Below, piece by piece: positions 19,139-27,624 of a stretch of 64,000 nt of DNA (position 1 is the first letter of the stretch; the number at the start of each line of letters is the position of its first letter). Under the pieces are notes generated by a model. The model saw only the letters and a program-made list of their open reading frames with translations, did not search any database and was not told the origin of the DNA. The translations under genes and the position numbers were made by a program. The stretch covers positions 19,827 to 83,826 of the forward strand of contig JAQWFD010000014.1 of the NCBI GenBank assembly GCA_028704555.1, given 5' to 3'. The DNA comes from Desulfobacterales bacterium. Lineage in GTDB: Bacteria; Desulfobacterota; Desulfobacteria; Desulfobacterales; JAQWFD01.

Positions 19139-19993
19139 ATGAAACAAAAAATATGTGCTATTTTTACGCTGTGGATGTTGTTGCTTTGGGGATGGTCTGC
19201 TCCGGCCTTCAGCGCTGCCGAGGCAGAGGGGCCTGATGTCTATCGTCAGGAAATAACGCCTATGACCACTGGCGAATGTGCCCGCTGCCATTATTCGGTT
19301 TTTACGGATATCAGGGACAAGGGCGGTGCGCATCAGCTGGCATGTGCCGAATGCCATGAAATCTATCATACGTATAAGCCGGGGAAAGCTTGGAAAGATG
19401 TCGTTCCCGGCTGTGGCGGATGTCATGGAAACGAGCACGGAGAGGCGCTGACCGATTGCCTCAGGTGCCATGAAAATGCCCATGCACCTGTGAAGAGCCT
19501 CAGATCGGATACGATGGGCGGCGATTGCCGCCTGTGCCATTCTGAACCGGCAGAAGCGCTGAAAAAATATGTCAGTTCTCATTCCGACCTGTCATGCAGT
19601 GAATGTCATCACGGTGAACACGGCTTTGTACCGGATTGTACCGAATGCCATGACCAGCCGCACGTCGATTATGTGAGCAATGGTGCGTGTGCCGCCTGCC
19701 ATCCAGTGCACATGCCGCTGGTGATACGATATGCCGGGGAGCCAGATGATGCGCTCTGTGCCGGATGTCATGGCAAAGAGCAGCAGAATATGGCCGGCAG
19801 CGAAAAAAACCATCGGTTTCTCAAGTGCGTATTCTGCCACTCCGGTGAGCACGGTTTTATCCCGACCTGTCAGGCGTGCCATAAAAATGGACCGCACAGT
19901 CAGGATATGCTGCAGAAATTCAGAGGCTGCAACAACTGCCACGGGGATGCTCACAGCCTGAAGCTGCAGGGATCGGGAGCCCTTGAACCCTGA
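19139..19993 (+). CDS. Secreted dodecahaem c-type cytochrome, divergent
   Basis: This 284-residue protein has a signal peptide (MKQKICAIFTLWMLLLWGW...AFSA) and 12 CxxCH motifs (CARCH, CAECH, CGGCH, CLRCH, CRLCH, CSECH, CTECH, CAACH, CAGCH, CVFCH, CQACH, CNNCH). Spacing differs from the other two cytochromes, so it is not a simple copy. GEHGFxPxC appears twice, hinting at an internal repeat. An in-frame ATG at 19124 is an alternative start; the one chosen has the better ribosome site. With its neighbours the locus encodes 44 haem sites. Confidence 0.93.
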   Translation: MKQKICAIFTLWMLLLWGWSAPAFSAAEAEGPDVYRQEITPMTTGECARCHYSVFTDIRDKGGAHQLACAECHEIYHTYKPGKAWKDVVPGCGGCHGNEHGEALTDCLRCHENAHAPVKSLRSDTMGGDCRLCHSEPAEALKKYVSSHSDLSCSECHHGEHGFVPDCTECHDQPHVDYVSNGACAACHPVHMPLVIRYAGEPDDALCAGCHGKEQQNMAGSEKNHRFLKCVFCHSGEHGFIPTCQACHKNGPHSQDMLQKFRGCNNCHGDAHSLKLQGSGALEP

Positions 19994-20087
19994 GGACGGA
20001 TTGTGAAGATATGTGTTCGGAAGGCCCGCTGAAGGGGCGGATATTGAACCGGGTAGCCGACCGCAAGATGTCAAAGGACCAAAACAG

Positions 20088-21176
20088 ATGAAAACACGAC
20101 GTATAATAATATATGCAGTCATACTGGCCGTCATTTCTGCCCTGGCCTGCGGAGGGTATTGGGCGTATACATATATGGCCGATCAATATTGCTGGAAATG
20201 TACGACCGGCCAATACTACGAGCGGGCTTCCGTACTGATTCAGTCGGATGATCAAGCAAGCCGTAAAAAAGGGATCGGTTTTTTGAAGTCGGCTGCGGCC
20301 GGCGAGAATATCGATGCCCTGATTATTCTCGGTGAGCTGTACATGGAATCGTTTCCTCAGACCTGGTGCCGGCATTTTCCCGATATGATCGATGCGCTCA
20401 GGCTCCATACGCCGCCTGATTCACATATGGCGCTATCGTTTTTCAAGCGGCTGGCAGATATCCTGTCGTCCGAGATTGGCCAATACGCTGATATGCAGTA
20501 CAATTTAGGCCTGCTGGCCAGGGAAGGGATGCTGACCGGTCCGGCCTTCGAAGGGATGGCTTACAAATGGTTTGAAATCAGCGCCGCACAGGGAAATGTT
20601 TATGCCATGGATCAGGTCGGACTGCATTATGATGCACTGGGTGAGTATGGCACGGCGGCAAAGCTCTTCAAACAGGCGGCCTCTTCCGGGCGCGTTCCGG
20701 CTTCAGCTGTTATGATGGGCGATTATTATCAGTATGGGAAGGGCGTGGATCAGGATTTTCAGCAAGCCATGCTGATGTACCGCCAGGCACTGAGCATACT
20801 CAATGAGGCCGGGTTGGGTATCAGCCCGCAAACCATTCACGACCTTTCCGACAAGGCAACCCAGCGGTTGGCGGTTGTGCAGCAGAAGGTTGCTCAACTG
20901 CCGAAAGGCGCGGCCATTAAAATTTCATACGCAATCCGAGGGAGTGTGAACCAGTACAGCGTGCATGTCCCGGATTCTGCCGGCCAGCTGATCGGCCGCG
21001 TTGAAAATCAGAAGGGGACGGTTCGTGCATGGTTGACCGGTCAGATGCAGGCGGGTTCGGATGCACTGATCGGCAACGCCGCCTCGATGAATGACGGATT
21101 GATATGGATTTTGAACACCTACGCAAAAACGAAGCACGGATCTGATAAGCGGTTTGCTTTTATCATGACAAAATAG
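20088..21176 (+). CDS. Membrane-anchored SEL1/TPR-repeat protein
   Basis: This 362-residue protein has a basic start (MKTRR) and one membrane helix (about residues 5-27), so most of it faces the periplasm. The middle has SEL1-like helical repeats (ALIILGELYMES, MQYNLGLLAREG, YAMDQVGLHYDALGEYGTA, ASAVMMGDYYQYGKGVDQD) of the kind that scaffold protein complexes. The C-terminal 80 residues are not recognised. It follows the cytochromes and ends 12 bases before the chelatase gene, so it is probably cotranscribed; an assembly or docking role for the haem proteins is inference. Confidence 0.8.
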   Translation: MKTRRIIIYAVILAVISALACGGYWAYTYMADQYCWKCTTGQYYERASVLIQSDDQASRKKGIGFLKSAAAGENIDALIILGELYMESFPQTWCRHFPDMIDALRLHTPPDSHMALSFFKRLADILSSEIGQYADMQYNLGLLAREGMLTGPAFEGMAYKWFEISAAQGNVYAMDQVGLHYDALGEYGTAAKLFKQAASSGRVPASAVMMGDYYQYGKGVDQDFQQAMLMYRQALSILNEAGLGISPQTIHDLSDKATQRLAVVQQKVAQLPKGAAIKISYAIRGSVNQYSVHVPDSAGQLIGRVENQKGTVRAWLTGQMQAGSDALIGNAASMNDGLIWILNTYAKTKHGSDKRFAFIMTK

Positions 21177-21188
21177 GGTCATTTTTCA

Positions 21189-22400
21189 ATGAAACGATAT
21201 CTGTTTCCATTTACGGCGATCATCGGTCAGGAGTCCATGAAAACGGCCCTGATCTTAAATGCGGTGGACCCCACCATCGGAGGGGTATTGATCAGCGGCC
21301 ACAAAGGGACAGGAAAATCGACGGCTGTCCGGGCGCTGAGCCGGATTCTTCCGGAAATTGAAGTCGTGGATGGATGCCCGTACAACTGTTCTCCGGATGA
21401 ACCTGAATTGATGGATCAGGAATGCGCTGATCGGTTGCAACAGGGCGAAACGCTGTCCCGAATGCGGCGTACGATGCCGGTCGTGGAACTCCCTTTGAGC
21501 GCAACTGAAGACCGGCTGGTCGGGACCCTTCATGTTGAGCATGCGCTGCGGACCGGAAAACGGCGTTTTGAACCCGGCCTTCTGGCAGCCGCCAATCGCG
21601 GAATTTTGTATGTGGATGAAGTCAATCTTCTGGATGATCATCTGGTGGACATGCTTCTGGATTCAGCATCCTCAGGGGTAAATATAGTTGAACGCGAGGG
21701 AATTTCCTTCATCCATCCGGCCCGGTTTATATTGATCGGGACGATGAATCCGGAGGAAGGCGAGCTTCGGTCTCAGTTTCTGGACCGGTTCGGCCTGAGC
21801 GTAACGGTCAAGGGGTTGGATGATATCAGCCAGCGGCAGCAGGTAGTCCGTCAGCGCATTGCGTTTGAGCAGGATCCTGAAGCTTTTCTCGGCAAATGGT
21901 CCGTATGGGAAAAAATGATGGCGGATCAGATTATTCAGGCCAGGGCCGCCCTGCCGTCGGTCCGCATGAGCGATGCCATGCTGAATCTGGCGGTACGTCT
22001 TTCCATGGAAATGCACGTTCATGGTCACCGGTCCGACATCGCGATTCTCAAATCCGCGCGGGCGTTAGCTGCCCTGATGGAAAGTGATGAGGTCACTCAG
22101 AGCCATATCGCGGAAGCGGCCCGTTTTGTTCTTCCACACCGCATTCAGGATGCGCTTCTGGCCTCTCCGGAGGCATTGATGAAAAAGCTCGATGCGGCCC
22201 TCGGCATCATTCTGGACGACACCCCCTCACTGCCGGGTTATGCGGATGGTGAGGGGATGGAAGCCTTTGATTTTGATGACATCGACCGGGAGGTACCCGG
22301 CGCCATGGCGGCCAGCAATGCATCGATGTTTTTTTCCTATTTTTCCAAAAAAAAAAATCCATATTTGAAGCCGATGAAAGCGTCTGTGTTGCCGGCATAA
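21189..22400 (+). CDS. ChlI/BchI-like AAA+ chelatase ATPase (zero-frame product)
   Basis: This 403-residue AAA+ protein has the chelatase I-subunit features: [18 protein letters not shown], Walker [27 protein letters not shown], Walker [12 protein letters not shown], and the sensor and arginine-finger region [20 protein letters not shown]. Such ATPases drive Mg or Co insertion into tetrapyrroles with a D-subunit and a large H/CobN subunit. The last 20 codons run past an A11 run into a short tail with no similarity to the family. A -1 shift at that run joins the ATPase to the VWA domain that follows, giving a ChlD-type protein. The large subunit is not in the window. The gene follows the SEL1 gene closely. 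Confidence 0.88.
   Translation: MKRYLFPFTAIIGQESMKTALILNAVDPTIGGVLISGHKGTGKSTAVRALSRILPEIEVVDGCPYNCSPDEPELMDQECADRLQQGETLSRMRRTMPVVELPLSATEDRLVGTLHVEHALRTGKRRFEPGLLAAANRGILYVDEVNLLDDHLVDMLLDSASSGVNIVEREGISFIHPARFILIGTMNPEEGELRSQFLDRFGLSVTVKGLDDISQRQQVVRQRIAFEQDPEAFLGKWSVWEKMMADQIIQARAALPSVRMSDAMLNLAVRLSMEMHVHGHRSDIAILKSARALAALMESDEVTQSHIAEAARFVLPHRIQDALLASPEALMKKLDAALGIILDDTPSLPGYADGEGMEAFDFDDIDREVPGAMAASNASMFFSYFSKKKNPYLKPMKASVLPA
22347..22357 (+). other. A11 slippery run, candidate programmed -1 frameshift site
   Basis: Eleven consecutive A residues lie at the end of the ATPase frame (codons TCC AAA AAA AAA AAT). The A AAA AAA heptamer satisfies the X XXY YYZ rule. A shift of -1 enters a frame open through to 23209. 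A CTGCC/GGCAG hairpin lies about 70 bases downstream, perhaps too far to act as stimulator. Transcriptional slippage on A11 is an alternative mechanism. Confidence 0.75.
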
Positions 22401-23209
22401 ATTTCGATGAGTTGAGAACGGGCGGCTGTCTGCCGGGTCGGCAGCAAAAGTCCTATACCACCTCCCGTTCAGGCCGATATGTATATGCGGCTCCTGTTAA
22501 AAAAGGTGAAAAAAACTTTGATATTGCCGTTGATGCGACGCTTCGCGCATCAGTTCTGAGACGGGCTCAGACAGGGCATATCGAGGGGAATCCGGTTTCG
22601 ATTAGCCCATCTGATTTTCGTAAAAAAGTCCGTCTTCGGCCCGAAAACAATCTGGTGATTTTTGTGGTGGACGCCTCTGAATCCATGGGAGAGGGTACAT
22701 TTTCCCGAATGGCTGCTGCCAAGGGGGCCGTTCTGGCGATGTTGTCCCGGGCGTATCAGAAGCGGGATCGCGTTGGGCTCGTAAGTTTCAGAGATGAACA
22801 GGCAGATGTCCTTTTATATCCGACAAACAGCATTCTGCTCGCCAAGGAACGATTGCGTCGACTGCCAATCGGAGGGGCGACGCCTTTCGCCGACGGGTTG
22901 ATGACGGCATGGAGTCTGGTCAAAACTGAACGTACAAAAAATCAGGGAATTAAACCGCTTCTGGTGGTTATTTCCGATGGCGAGGCGAATGTGTCCCTGC
23001 AACGCCGTGTGAATGTGATGGATGAGCTGCTGTCGATAGCCGGGAAAATACAGGAAGATAACATCCCCTCGATTGTCATCGATACGCAACGGCTGGCAAA
23101 ACGGACGGATGACATGCGCCGGATTGCACTGTCACTGGGCGGAAATTATTATCATGTGGACCGGATGAAGGCGCAGAATATATTAGCGGCCATTTGTAAC
23201 ACAAATTAG
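22358..23209 (+). CDS. ChlD-like VWA-domain module, expressed by frameshift from the ATPase gene
   Basis: The frame reached by -1 shifting is open for 283 codons. It begins with an acidic linker (SIFEADES...), continues through RSGRYVYAAP and ATLRASVLRR, and has a von Willebrand A domain with the MIDAS motif VDASESMG, ATPFADGLM and VISDGEANV. This is the standard ChlD/BchD C-terminal half. No ATG or ribosome site precedes it: the only in-frame start option is a TTG at 22412 within the linker. Translation as an extension of the upstream ATPase is therefore more likely, giving a product of about 673 residues. If the frame difference were a sequencing error, the gene would simply be a normal fused chlD. 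Confidence 0.85.
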   Translation, partial: SIFEADESVCVAGINFDELRTGGCLPGRQQKSYTTSRSGRYVYAAPVKKGEKNFDIAVDATLRASVLRRAQTGHIEGNPVSISPSDFRKKVRLRPENNLVIFVVDASESMGEGTFSRMAAAKGAVLAMLSRAYQKRDRVGLVSFRDEQADVLLYPTNSILLAKERLRRLPIGGATPFADGLMTAWSLVKTERTKNQGIKPLLVVISDGEANVSLQRRVNVMDELLSIAGKIQEDNIPSIVIDTQRLAKRTDDMRRIALSLGGNYYHVDRMKAQNILAAICNTN

Positions 23210-23454
23210 CGGGTTTCCATCGGCAGTCTGTTTCCCGCATAGGCGATTGGCCGGTGGAGGGCAACGCCGATTCCTCCGGAGTCAGCCTCATATTTTAATC
23301 CTCAAAATGCCCCATGGATTTTTTCGGTTCAAATCGTCGCACCCCTTAAACTTGAAAAAATCATCGTGATTTATGGCCGGCAGAAAAATTGCCGGAGGTT
23401 GACGCATCAGCCGGAACCGAAAGCCATGTGCCGTTCACATGACCTTCCGTCAGG

Positions 23455-23910
23455 TCAGCGGGATATGAACCGGATTTTCTGCTGATCGGTTATGATGAAC
23501 TTCATCCCGTCGATTTCAATGCGGTCAAACGAAAATCCTTGAGACAGGAGGGCGGCTGCCGCCAGTCTGGCGTTCTGTACGTTTTGTTTTTGAATACACA
23601 CCGCTGCAACCTCTTTCAGCTGCTTTATGTCATCCGCAACTTTCTCCAGCTCATGATGCAGCTGAGGAATATTTTCTGTTGTTAACCGGCTCGTTGATTC
23701 CTTTATTTTGTTTAATCGGCAGTCAACTGACTGGAGGAGTTCTTCCAGAGAATGATCCTTGACAGATCCTGTATCCGGAACAGACGGTTGAGGTGACCGG
23801 GGAGGCGAGGATGACGGCGGCACCGGCGATGAAGCTTGAAATTCCTTTAAATTATAGGGCTTTAATGACTCGACCAGCTGGAGTTCTTCCGGTGTCAGTT
23901 CATCGTTCAT
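23455..23910 (-). CDS. Uncharacterised coiled-coil protein
   Basis: This 151-residue protein of unknown family has a Pro/Ser-rich stretch at about 28-45, a predicted coiled coil at about 52-100 (heptad-like LEELLQSVDCRLNKIKE and LHHELEKVADDIKQLKE) and a basic end. There is no signal peptide or membrane helix. It stands alone on the minus strand between two plus-strand genes. The ribosome site before its ATG is weak. Even amino-acid composition and coiled-coil periodicity make it likely to be real. Confidence 0.6.
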   Translation of the reverse strand: MNDELTPEELQLVESLKPYNLKEFQASSPVPPSSSPPRSPQPSVPDTGSVKDHSLEELLQSVDCRLNKIKESTSRLTTENIPQLHHELEKVADDIKQLKEVAAVCIQKQNVQNARLAAAALLSQGFSFDRIEIDGMKFIITDQQKIRFISR

Positions 23911-24271
23911 GGGGTATGTTCCGATCGTATGTTTATTGATTCAACTGCAAAGGCAGCGGCGTGAATATCCGCTCGATGCGGTCAGGAATAAATCTGCCGG
24001 TCATTGAAACCATAACCGGCATGACGGGTTTAACGTATTTGAATGTCGATATAATACAAACCGGCTGATTAGTAAACGGATAAAAGTCAATTATCAGCTT
24101 AAGATATGATGGGTTTGCCTTGAGTTATGAGCAAAATATGGTATATAACGCCTGATGGCGTTTCAAGGCCTCGCTATCCTGTTAAATCGTCTGCAATACG
24201 AGTCAATGCATCAGCGTGTTTAAAACGGATTTGGCCAGGGCTTTTTATAACGTATAACCGCAGGATACATC
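23911..24271. other. Divergent intergenic region without a supported gene
   Basis: These 361 bases lie between two divergent genes and should carry both promoters. No gene, repeat or riboswitch was recognised. Confidence 0.4.
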
Positions 24272-24691
24272 ATGAAAGATCAACAGAGCGTAACGATGGA
24301 TGAAGCAGTCGAAGCGTATGCCGCTGCTTGGAACAATCTTGATTTCAGCCGGTTTGAACCTCTGGTCGCTGAAGATGTTCAATATGTATCACAAAATGTT
24401 ATTGTAGAAATTGATTGTAAAACCGGGCTCATGACCTATTTCCGGGATCTGGTTGAGGTGATTCGATTTTCTCCGGAAAAAAAAGTGTTCGCCGAATTAG
24501 GCATGACCATGCCCTATGATATGTATCCCAAAGGCGGGGAACCCTGTGTCATATTGTCCCAGGGGGGAAAAGACCATATCATCGCCCTGGTTCTTTTTGA
24601 ACTCAAAGAAAATAAAATTTCAAAAATAGAACATTGTACGTTTATTCCCGATCCCTGCACCGCGCATCGGTCGGGGAATTACCCGAAGTAA
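24272..24691 (+). CDS. SnoaL/NTF2-like protein
   Basis: This 139-residue protein begins with MDEAVEAYAAAWNNLDFSRFEPLVAEDVQY, the typical start of the cone-shaped SnoaL/NTF2 fold, followed by strands ending in HIIALVLFELKENKISKIEHC. Members are small-molecule-binding proteins or isomerases; no specific activity can be read. It is 69 bases before the FadL-type porin gene. Confidence 0.75.
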   Translation: MKDQQSVTMDEAVEAYAAAWNNLDFSRFEPLVAEDVQYVSQNVIVEIDCKTGLMTYFRDLVEVIRFSPEKKVFAELGMTMPYDMYPKGGEPCVILSQGGKDHIIALVLFELKENKISKIEHCTFIPDPCTAHRSGNYPK

Positions 24692-24760
24692 TGCGGTTTC
24701 TTGTTTCAGGCATGACCGCTGCTGAGGTTATGGCCGGATACGTCTGGAGTCGATCGTTTC

Positions 24761-26026
24761 ATGATTTTACGAATTATTTCAAAGGTATGTTTCATGCTGC
24801 TGATTGCCCTTGCTGCAGTCAGCTGTTTTTTTTCAGGTGATTACCGCGCGGAGGCTTCCGGATTTGCCATTTATACCCATGGCGCAAAGGAACTGGGCAT
24901 GGCAAACGCTGTCACGGCCCATTCCGAAGGTGCGGCATCCAATTTTTTCAACCCGGCGCTGCTTGGCGAAATAGAAGGCAATCAGGTAGAGGCGGGAACC
25001 TCTCTGATATACCCGGGACGGGAGTATACCGGTTCTGCGTCCGGAGAAACCGTCAGTGCCGAATCACAACTGTATTTTCCGAGCACCCTGTTCGGGGTAT
25101 ATCATCTCAATGACCGGTGTACGGCCGGGGTCGGGATAACCAGTCCTTTCGGGCTTGGAACCAGCTGGCCGGATGACTGGGAGGGTCGTTACATCGTTAC
25201 TGATGTTGAAATGGCCACGTTCATGTTCAATCCGAATATCGCCCTGAAGGTAACGGACCGACTCACGGTAGCGGGCGGTATTGATATGCTTTATGCCGAT
25301 GCCGTGTTTGAAAACAATATGTTGCTGATCCCGGGATTTTCCGATGCTGAATCAAAATTTGAAGGGGATGACATTGCCTGGGGGTACAACCTTGGCCTTT
25401 TGTTTAAGCTGACAGAGGCTACTTCATTGGGCATGGCGTATCGCAGCGGTATGGATCTGCATCTGGAAGGAACTGCCGAATTTGTTCTGCCTTCCAGTAC
25501 GCCCACGGCATTGAGGGCCATGCTTCCGAATACCGGGGGCAGCGCAACCATGCAGCTGCCTTCCCAGTTGTTTGTGGGGCTTGCCTGTAAGCTGAAGACC
25601 GGATGGCTGATCGAGGCAGGCGCAATCCGGGAGGAGTGGTCACGGTATGATAATGTCGTCTTTCATTTTGATACCGGCCTCGTCAGTGTTAAAGAAACAA
25701 AATGGAACAATTCGATGGCCTACATGCTCGGGGTGAAGTATAATATTACGCCGACAGATGCACTGACCGTGGGCTACCTTTACAATGAGGACCCGATTCC
25801 GGACGATACGTTCGATCCCCAGATTACGGCTTCAAAAAAGCAGGCGTTGAGCGCGGGATGGCAGATGTACCGGGGAAACTGGGGTGTGGCGGTCAGCTGG
25901 ATGTATGAACGATACGATGACCGAATCAAGGATAATCAGGTCGATGGGGGCTCCGGCCTGACAGCAAACGGAACCTATGAGCAGTATACGCATATCGGCG
26001 CGTTGTCTGTCACATATCGGTTCTGA
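24761..26026 (+). CDS. FadL/OmpP1/TodX-type outer membrane transport protein
   Basis: This 421-residue protein has an N-terminal signal sequence and then GFAIYTHGAKELGMANAVTA and EGAASNFFNPALL, the FadL signature that forms the N-terminal hatch. It continues with repeated amphipathic strands and ends in aromatic VTYRF, as expected of a beta-barrel. The family takes up hydrophobic compounds such as long-chain fatty acids or aromatics. An in-frame ATG at 24794 is an alternative start and has a closer AAAGGT site; both give a signal peptide. The substrate is unknown. Confidence 0.9.
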   Translation: MILRIISKVCFMLLIALAAVSCFFSGDYRAEASGFAIYTHGAKELGMANAVTAHSEGAASNFFNPALLGEIEGNQVEAGTSLIYPGREYTGSASGETVSAESQLYFPSTLFGVYHLNDRCTAGVGITSPFGLGTSWPDDWEGRYIVTDVEMATFMFNPNIALKVTDRLTVAGGIDMLYADAVFENNMLLIPGFSDAESKFEGDDIAWGYNLGLLFKLTEATSLGMAYRSGMDLHLEGTAEFVLPSSTPTALRAMLPNTGGSATMQLPSQLFVGLACKLKTGWLIEAGAIREEWSRYDNVVFHFDTGLVSVKETKWNNSMAYMLGVKYNITPTDALTVGYLYNEDPIPDDTFDPQITASKKQALSAGWQMYRGNWGVAVSWMYERYDDRIKDNQVDGGSGLTANGTYEQYTHIGALSVTYRF

Positions 26027-26153
26027 ACCGGTAATATTTTCCTTTTCGAAAAATGTTGCTGAAGGACACCTTAGTTCGCGCGTTAAGTTCATACCCTGTT
26101 TGTTCCAAGTGCCGGATCCGCAAACCATATAACCCTTGTTACAGGTAGACTCT

Positions 26154-27566
26154 ATGTGCCCAGTTCATTCCAGCATGACGGACCCCTTTGATGTGATTAT
26201 TGTCGGTGCCGGGCCGGCCGGATTGTTTGCCGCTTTTTATTTATGCGAGCATTCGGATCTGAACGTCCTGGTGATCGAGCAGGGGCGTGAACCTGACCGG
26301 CGAAATTGCCCGATCAATGACAAACATCAATGCATACGATGCCGCCCGTGCCATATTTTGTCGGGCGTGGGAGGGGCCGGCCTGTTTTCGGACGGCAAAC
26401 TCAATTATATCGCCAAACTGGGCAAGACGGATTTGACCCAGTTTAAATCACCGGCTGAGGCCGGAGCGTTGCTTGATGAAACCGAAGCGATATTTAATCG
26501 GTTCGGAATGGATGGGCCGGTCTATCCGACCTCCATGACGCAGGCCAGAGCGATCCGTAAAAATGCCAAGCGATACGGCGTTGACCTGCTGCTCATCAAA
26601 CAGAAGCACCTGGGCACCGACCGGCTGCCGGATCATATCAACGGCATGTATGCGCATATCCGATCGGCAGACGTTGCGGTCCATACGTCTGAGGAGGTCC
26701 GGGATATTATCGTTGAACAGGGGCGCATTGCCGGCGTGATCACCAGCAGGGGAGCGTATCGCTCACCGCATGTGATTCTGGCGCCGGGACGGGTGGGGGC
26801 AGACTGGATCGGCCAATTGGCATCGGCCCGCGGCATCGGCCTGAAGCAGAGAGGCATCGAGGTGGGGGTTCGCGTTGAAGTCCATAATGATATCATGCAG
26901 GACCTTTGCGATGTCATTTACGATCCGGTTTTCTTTATCCAGACCGAAAAATATGATGACCGGACGCGAACGTTCTGCACCAATTACGGGGGATATGTTT
27001 CGCTGGAAAGTTACAGCGATTTTGTCTGTGTCAACGGCCATGCCTATATGGACCGAAAATCCGAAAATACCAACTTCGCATTCCTGTCAATGGTGACGCT
27101 GACCGAGCCGGTGACGGACAACCACGCCTATGGAATGGCGATCGGCAACCTGGCGACGCTCATCGGCGGAGGAAAGCCCATACTCCAGCGGTTTGGCGAT
27201 TTGAAGCGGGGCAGGCGAAGTACATGGAACAGAATACACAAAGGATACATCACCCCGACGCTGCAGGATGTGATCTGCGGGGATATTGCCATGGCGTTGC
27301 CCGAAAGGATGATGACCAATATTATCGAAGGACTTTTCAAACTGAATGCGGTGGTGCCCGGAGTCGCCAATGACGAAACCCTGCTGTATGCTCCGGAGAT
27401 TAAATTTTTTTCGACACAGGTCAACACCACCGGTGATCTGGAAACGAACATCAAAGGTCTGTATGTGGCCGGTGACGGGCCGGGAGTCGCCGGCAATATC
27501 GTGTCTGCTGCGGCAACCGGTCTGATTCCCGCCAAAGCCATTATCCGGCAGATGGCTGAAAGCTGA
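26154..27566 (+). CDS. COG2509-type FAD-dependent dehydrogenase
   Basis: This 470-residue protein has an FAD-binding GxGxxG motif (DVIIVGAGPAGLFAAFYL), a cysteine-rich segment HQCIRCRPCHILSGVGGAG, and a C-terminal dinucleotide motif GLYVAGDGPGVAGNIVSAA. It matches the uncharacterised COG2509 flavoprotein family common in anaerobes. Reaction and partner are unknown. The ATG at 26154 has an AGGTAG site; in-frame starts at 26136 (TTG) and 26175 (ATG) exist. Confidence 0.88.
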   Translation: MCPVHSSMTDPFDVIIVGAGPAGLFAAFYLCEHSDLNVLVIEQGREPDRRNCPINDKHQCIRCRPCHILSGVGGAGLFSDGKLNYIAKLGKTDLTQFKSPAEAGALLDETEAIFNRFGMDGPVYPTSMTQARAIRKNAKRYGVDLLLIKQKHLGTDRLPDHINGMYAHIRSADVAVHTSEEVRDIIVEQGRIAGVITSRGAYRSPHVILAPGRVGADWIGQLASARGIGLKQRGIEVGVRVEVHNDIMQDLCDVIYDPVFFIQTEKYDDRTRTFCTNYGGYVSLESYSDFVCVNGHAYMDRKSENTNFAFLSMVTLTEPVTDNHAYGMAIGNLATLIGGGKPILQRFGDLKRGRRSTWNRIHKGYITPTLQDVICGDIAMALPERMMTNIIEGLFKLNAVVPGVANDETLLYAPEIKFFSTQVNTTGDLETNIKGLYVAGDGPGVAGNIVSAAATGLIPAKAIIRQMAES

Positions 27567-27624
27567 ACGGCTTTGTGACAGGTTTGTTTCCGGTCTCAGT
27601 AGCCGGCTGCCGGCTGGCTGCCAG

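Noticed and set aside
23310..23360. tRNA-like T-arm (GGTTCAAATC)
   Set aside because: The flanking bases do not form a T-stem and there is no acceptor or anticodon arm.
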